A DNA stretch of 21,614 bases from Chthoniobacterales bacterium (GTDB lineage Bacteria > Verrucomicrobiota > Verrucomicrobiia > Chthoniobacterales > UBA10450), in assembly GCA_013812515.1 (NCBI GenBank), contig JACCTI010000453.1, forward strand, positions 1-21,614, given 5' to 3'. Under the pieces are notes generated by a model, which worked only from the letters and a program-made list of their open reading frames with translations, made no database searches and had not been told where the DNA came from. Positions 18,783 through 21,614 of this stretch are shown one piece after another; position 1 is the first letter of the stretch, and every line of letters starts with the position of its first letter. Made by a program: the position numbers and the translations under genes.

Positions 18783-20956
18783 TACTTGGTCTCCTTCTGG
18801 TCGAGCACGGCCGCGACGAGCTGCTGCGGCACCTGCTCAAAATGCGACGGCTCCATCGAGTAGCTCGATCGACCTTTCGACAACGACCGAATCGCCGTCG
18901 CATAGCCGAACATTTCCGCCAGCGGCACTTCGGCCTGGATCATGGTGAGGTTACCCTTCACTTCGATGCTGCCAATCTTGCCGCGCCGACGATTCAAGTC
19001 GCCCATGATGTCACCCTGATATTCTTCCGGGGTCGCGTTCTCGACCTTCATGATCGGCTCGAGCAGGATCGGCTTCGCCTTCTTGAAAGCGTCCTTCACC
19101 GCGAAAATCGCCGCGAGTTTGAACGCCATTTCGTTCGAATCAACGTCGTGATACGAGCCGTCCACGATATCGACGTTGGCATCGATAACTTGATAGCCGC
19201 CGATGACGCCGTTGATCATCGCTTCTTCGATGCCTTTCTTGCAGGCCGGGATGTACTCCTTCGGGATGTTGCCGCCCACGACCTTGTTCTCAACCGTGAT
19301 GCCCTTGCCGCGCTCGTTAGGCTGAACTTTGATGATGACGTGGCCGTATTGACCGCGGCCGCCCGATTGCTTGATCAACTTGCCCTCGCCATCGGCTGGG
19401 GCGGTGATCGTCTCGCGATAAGCGATCTGCGGTTTACCGGCGTTCGCGTCCACCTTGAACTCGCGGAGCATGCGGTCGCGGATGATCTCGAGGTGCAGCT
19501 CGCCCATGCCAGCGATGATCGTCTGGCCGGTGTCTTCGTGGGTGAACACTTTGAAAGTTGGATCTTCTTCCGAGAGACGCTGCAGGGCGACGCCCATTTT
19601 CTCCTGATCTTGTTTCGTCTTCGGCTCGATCGCCATTGAGATAACCGGATCGGGGAACGACGGCGGCTCCAGCAGGATTGGAAAGTCTTCGTCGCAGAGC
19701 GTATCGCCCGTCGTGATGTTCTTGATCCCGACGATGGCCGCGATGTCACCCGAGAAGCAGGTGTCGATGTCCTCGCGCTTGTCCGCCTGAATCTGAATCA
19801 AGCGGCTGATGCGCTCGCGCTTGTTCGTGCGCGGATTGTAAACGTTATCGCCTTTACTCAGAGAACCGGAGTAGACGCGGAAGAATACGAGCTTGCCGAC
19901 GAAGGGATCGCTCCAGAGCTTGAAGGCGAGCGAACAAAACTTCCCATTATCGTCCGTCGGCGCTTCCATTTTCTCATGCGTGTCCGGCTCCATCCCAAGC
20001 GCTGGCGGAATATCGAGCGGACCGGGCAGGTAATCGATCACGGCATCGACCAGATATTGCACGCCCTTGTTCTTGAAAGCAGACCCACCAACAACCGGCA
20101 CAAATTTGTTCGCGATCGTCTGACGCCGAATGCCGGCTTTGAGCATCTGCGGCGTAATCTCCTTCTCTTCCAGGACCGCCTCCGCGACCTCATCGTCAAG
20201 GTTGGAAATCTGCTCAACAAGCGTCGCGTAGGCCTTCTCAACTTCCGCCTTGTTCTCTTCAGGAATGTCGCGGACCTCGTAAACCGAACCCATCGAGTCG
20301 TCGTCTAGATAGAAGACGGCTTTCCGGTTCACGACATCGAGCTGGCCTTTGAGATAGTCCTCTTTGCCGAGCGGAATCAGAATCGGCCACGCGTTTGCGC
20401 CGAGTTTCTTGTGCATCGAGTCGATGGAGGCATCAAAGTCCGCGCCGACGCGATCCATTTTGTTGATGAACGCGATCCGCGGAACGAGATACTTGTTCGC
20501 CTGACGCCAGACCGTTTCCGACTGCGGCTGCACACCGGCAACCGCATCGAAGACTGCAATCGCGCCGTCGAGCACGCGCAAAGAACGTTCGACCTCGGCG
20601 GTGAAATCCACGTGGCCGGGGGTGTCGATGATGTTCACGCGCATCTTGATGCCGTCGAAAATTTTGTAAACGCCCGGCTCCGACTTCTGCATCCAGGCGC
20701 AGGTTGTAGCCGCGGAGGTAATCGTGATACCGCGCTCGCGTTCCTGCTCCATCCAGTCGGTCACGGTCGTGCCTTCGTGCACTTCACCGATCTTGTGGAT
20801 CATGCCGGTGTAGAAAAGAATGCGCTCGGTCAGAGTCGTCTTGCCGGCGTCGATGTGCGCCGCGATCCCGATGTTCCGCGTCTTTTCGAGCGGGAACTTG
20901 CGGTTCGGCGAATTCGGATTCGTCGTCGCGGGTTTATCTAGAGTCGCCGAGGCCAT
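18782..20956 (-). CDS. fusA: Elongation factor G
   Basis: EF-G is the translational GTPase that drives translocation. With the start MASATLDKPATTNPN the protein is 724 aa. G1 is AHIDAGKTT (33-41), the switch region EVHEGTTVTDWMEQERERGI (58-77), G3 DTPGH (111-115), G4 NKMD (165-168), and GGSAFKNKGVQ carries G5. Domains II-V follow, with SGDIAAIVGI, MGELHLEII, the domain IV segment SGGRGQYGHVIIKV, and MFGYATAIRSLSKGRSSYSM near the end. The frame opens to 21025, but those 23 residues (FEFRYSDFEFF) are translated repeat. About 25 residues precede the GTPase core, slightly more than usual. No Shine-Dalgarno is visible. Confidence 0.97.
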   Translation of the reverse strand: MASATLDKPATTNPNSPNRKFPLEKTRNIGIAAHIDAGKTTLTERILFYTGMIHKIGEVHEGTTVTDWMEQERERGITITSAATTCAWMQKSEPGVYKIFDGIKMRVNIIDTPGHVDFTAEVERSLRVLDGAIAVFDAVAGVQPQSETVWRQANKYLVPRIAFINKMDRVGADFDASIDSMHKKLGANAWPILIPLGKEDYLKGQLDVVNRKAVFYLDDDSMGSVYEVRDIPEENKAEVEKAYATLVEQISNLDDEVAEAVLEEKEITPQMLKAGIRRQTIANKFVPVVGGSAFKNKGVQYLVDAVIDYLPGPLDIPPALGMEPDTHEKMEAPTDDNGKFCSLAFKLWSDPFVGKLVFFRVYSGSLSKGDNVYNPRTNKRERISRLIQIQADKREDIDTCFSGDIAAIVGIKNITTGDTLCDEDFPILLEPPSFPDPVISMAIEPKTKQDQEKMGVALQRLSEEDPTFKVFTHEDTGQTIIAGMGELHLEIIRDRMLREFKVDANAGKPQIAYRETITAPADGEGKLIKQSGGRGQYGHVIIKVQPNERGKGITVENKVVGGNIPKEYIPACKKGIEEAMINGVIGGYQVIDANVDIVDGSYHDVDSNEMAFKLAAIFAVKDAFKKAKPILLEPIMKVENATPEEYQGDIMGDLNRRRGKIGSIEVKGNLTMIQAEVPLAEMFGYATAIRSLSKGRSSYSMEPSHFEQVPQQLVAAVLDQKETK

Positions 20957-20968
20957 AACTAGGAAAAA

Positions 20969-21108
20969 TTCGAAATCCGAATATCGAAATTCGAACGAAA
21001 CTCCGAAACACAAATTCCGGAGCAAGCCGGCGCGCAGCAGGTTTCGATATTTGGATTTCGGGTCATTGGGAAATTGTTTCGGATTTCGTTATTCGAGTTT
21101 CGGATTTC
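20969..21108. repeat. TTCGAAATCCGAA inverted-repeat element (rpsG-fusA gap)
   Basis: The left part carries TTCGAAATCCGAA (20969-20981). CGAAATCCGAATATCG (20971-20986) pairs with CGATATTTGGATTTCG (21045-21060) with one mismatch. Further inverted copies lie at 21078-21088 (TTCGGATTTCG) and 21098-21108 (TTTCGGATTTC). The element occupies nearly all of the 159-bp gap and ends about 12 bp before the fusA start codon, leaving no room for a normal ribosome-binding site. It is of the same family as the rplW-rplB element. Confidence 0.75.
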
Positions 21109-21115
21109 CCGCCGG

Positions 21116-21589
21116 TTACCAGCGGAAATGTGCAAAGGCGCGGTTTGCCTGCGCCATCTTATGGGTGTCGTCGCGCTTCTTGATCGCGTTACCTTGGCCA
21201 GCGGCGGCGTCTTTCAGTTCGTGGGCGAGCGCGTCGGCCATTGGCATGCCGCGACGGTTATCGGCGTAGGTCACGATCCAGCGCATCGCGAGCGAGACCT
21301 GGCGGGAAGCAGTGACTTCCATCGGGACCTGGTAAGTAGCACCACCGACGCGGCGGGATTTCACCTCGAGACGCGGGCGCACGTTTTCGAGCGCCTTGTT
21401 CACCACTTCGAGCGGGTCGACCGCGTCGGAGCCTTCACGCGATTTGTCGATCGCGGTGTAGACGATCCGCTCGGCGAGCGATTTCTTGCCGCGTTTCATG
21501 ACGGTCGAGATCAAGCGCGCCACCGCTACGCTGCCGTAACGGGAATCGACCTTATCTTCTTTCTTATAAACTTTGCGACGACGAGACAT
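21116..21589 (-). CDS. rpsG: 30S ribosomal protein S7
   Basis: S7 nucleates assembly of the 30S head and lies at the tRNA exit site. The 157-aa product has MSRRRKVYKKEDKVDSRYGS, LISTVMKRGKKSLAERIVYT, PLEVVNKALENVRPRLEVKS, RRVGGATYQVPMEVTASRQV and HKMAQANRAFAHFRW, all as expected. Its length is normal. rpsL would be expected further upstream, outside the window. The 25 bp before the start codon are already part of another repeat copy. Confidence 0.98.
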   Translation of the reverse strand: MSRRRKVYKKEDKVDSRYGSVAVARLISTVMKRGKKSLAERIVYTAIDKSREGSDAVDPLEVVNKALENVRPRLEVKSRRVGGATYQVPMEVTASRQVSLAMRWIVTYADNRRGMPMADALAHELKDAAAGQGNAIKKRDDTHKMAQANRAFAHFRW

Positions 21590-21601
21590 GGGAATTAAAA
21601 T

Positions 21602-21614
21602 TTCGAAATCCGAA
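21602..21614. repeat. Start of a third TTCGAAATCCGAA element, cut by window end
   Basis: The last 13 bases are TTCGAAATCCGAA, identical to the left arms at 16388-16400 and 20969-20981, and placed just upstream of rpsG. This suggests that the next gap, probably towards rpsL, also holds an element of this family, but only its edge is visible. Confidence 0.6.

Noticed and set aside
18842..19639. Plus-strand ORF of 265 codons opposite fusA
   Set aside because: Antisense shadow of the unambiguous EF-G gene.
20957..21025. Longer fusA start
   Set aside because: The extra 23 residues are translated TTCGAAATCCGAA-type repeat and have no counterpart in EF-G.
1..21614. tRNA, rRNA, CRISPR array, transposase or prophage genes
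   Set aside because: None could be recognised on either strand; the palindromes present have no regular direct-repeat spacing and no associated coding mobile gene.

Overview
This 21.6-kb window is dominated by one long minus-strand ribosomal-protein and translation locus: rpsG-fusA-rpsJ-rplC-rplD-rplW-rplB-rpsS-[unknown ORF]-rplV-rpsC-rplP-rpmC-rpsQ-rplN-rplX-rplE-rpsH-rplF-rplR-rpsE-rplO-secY-adk-map-rpmJ-rpsM-rpsK-rpsD. The order is the classical str/S10/spc/alpha order, but rpsN, rpmD, infA, rpoA and rplQ are missing from their usual slots. The missing rpsN and rpmD, the soil-bacterium base composition, the short palindromic intergenic repeats and small lineage genes such as the DUF2934 protein point to the PVC superphylum. 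A verrucomicrobium, perhaps of the Spartobacteria/Chthoniobacterales type, is the best guess. This is inference from gene order and sequence style, not a phylogeny.

From the left: 1-180 is the 3' end of a plus-strand gene. About 185-308 is low-complexity GAGCAC-type repeat. 375-767 is a frameshifted remnant of a PilC/GspF inner-membrane protein. 876-1538 is trpF. 1657-2088 is a small YvlD/holin-4-like membrane protein. Two small plus-strand genes (a Lys/Ala-rich DUF2934 protein and an 80-aa hypothetical) converge on rpsD. The rest (3069-21589) is the minus-strand translation locus.

Within that locus many genes overlap by 1-4 nt or abut, so translational coupling is likely. Four things stand out. 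(1) A signal-peptide, coiled-coil, beta-domain protein of unknown function sits between rpsS and rplV with essentially no spacer. (2) L4 (rplD) has a roughly 59-residue tail that looks like two translated copies of an intergenic palindromic repeat. (3) At least four different short palindromic repeat families occupy the larger gaps between ribosomal genes. (4) A clear intrinsic terminator lies 20 bp upstream of rpmJ, splitting rpmJ-rpsM-rpsK-rpsD from secY-adk-map or acting as an attenuator. Several ribosomal proteins (S11, L22, L15, L24, S17, L3, S3) also carry Ala/Lys/Pro-rich extensions. I saw no tRNA, rRNA, CRISPR array, transposase gene or phage module.
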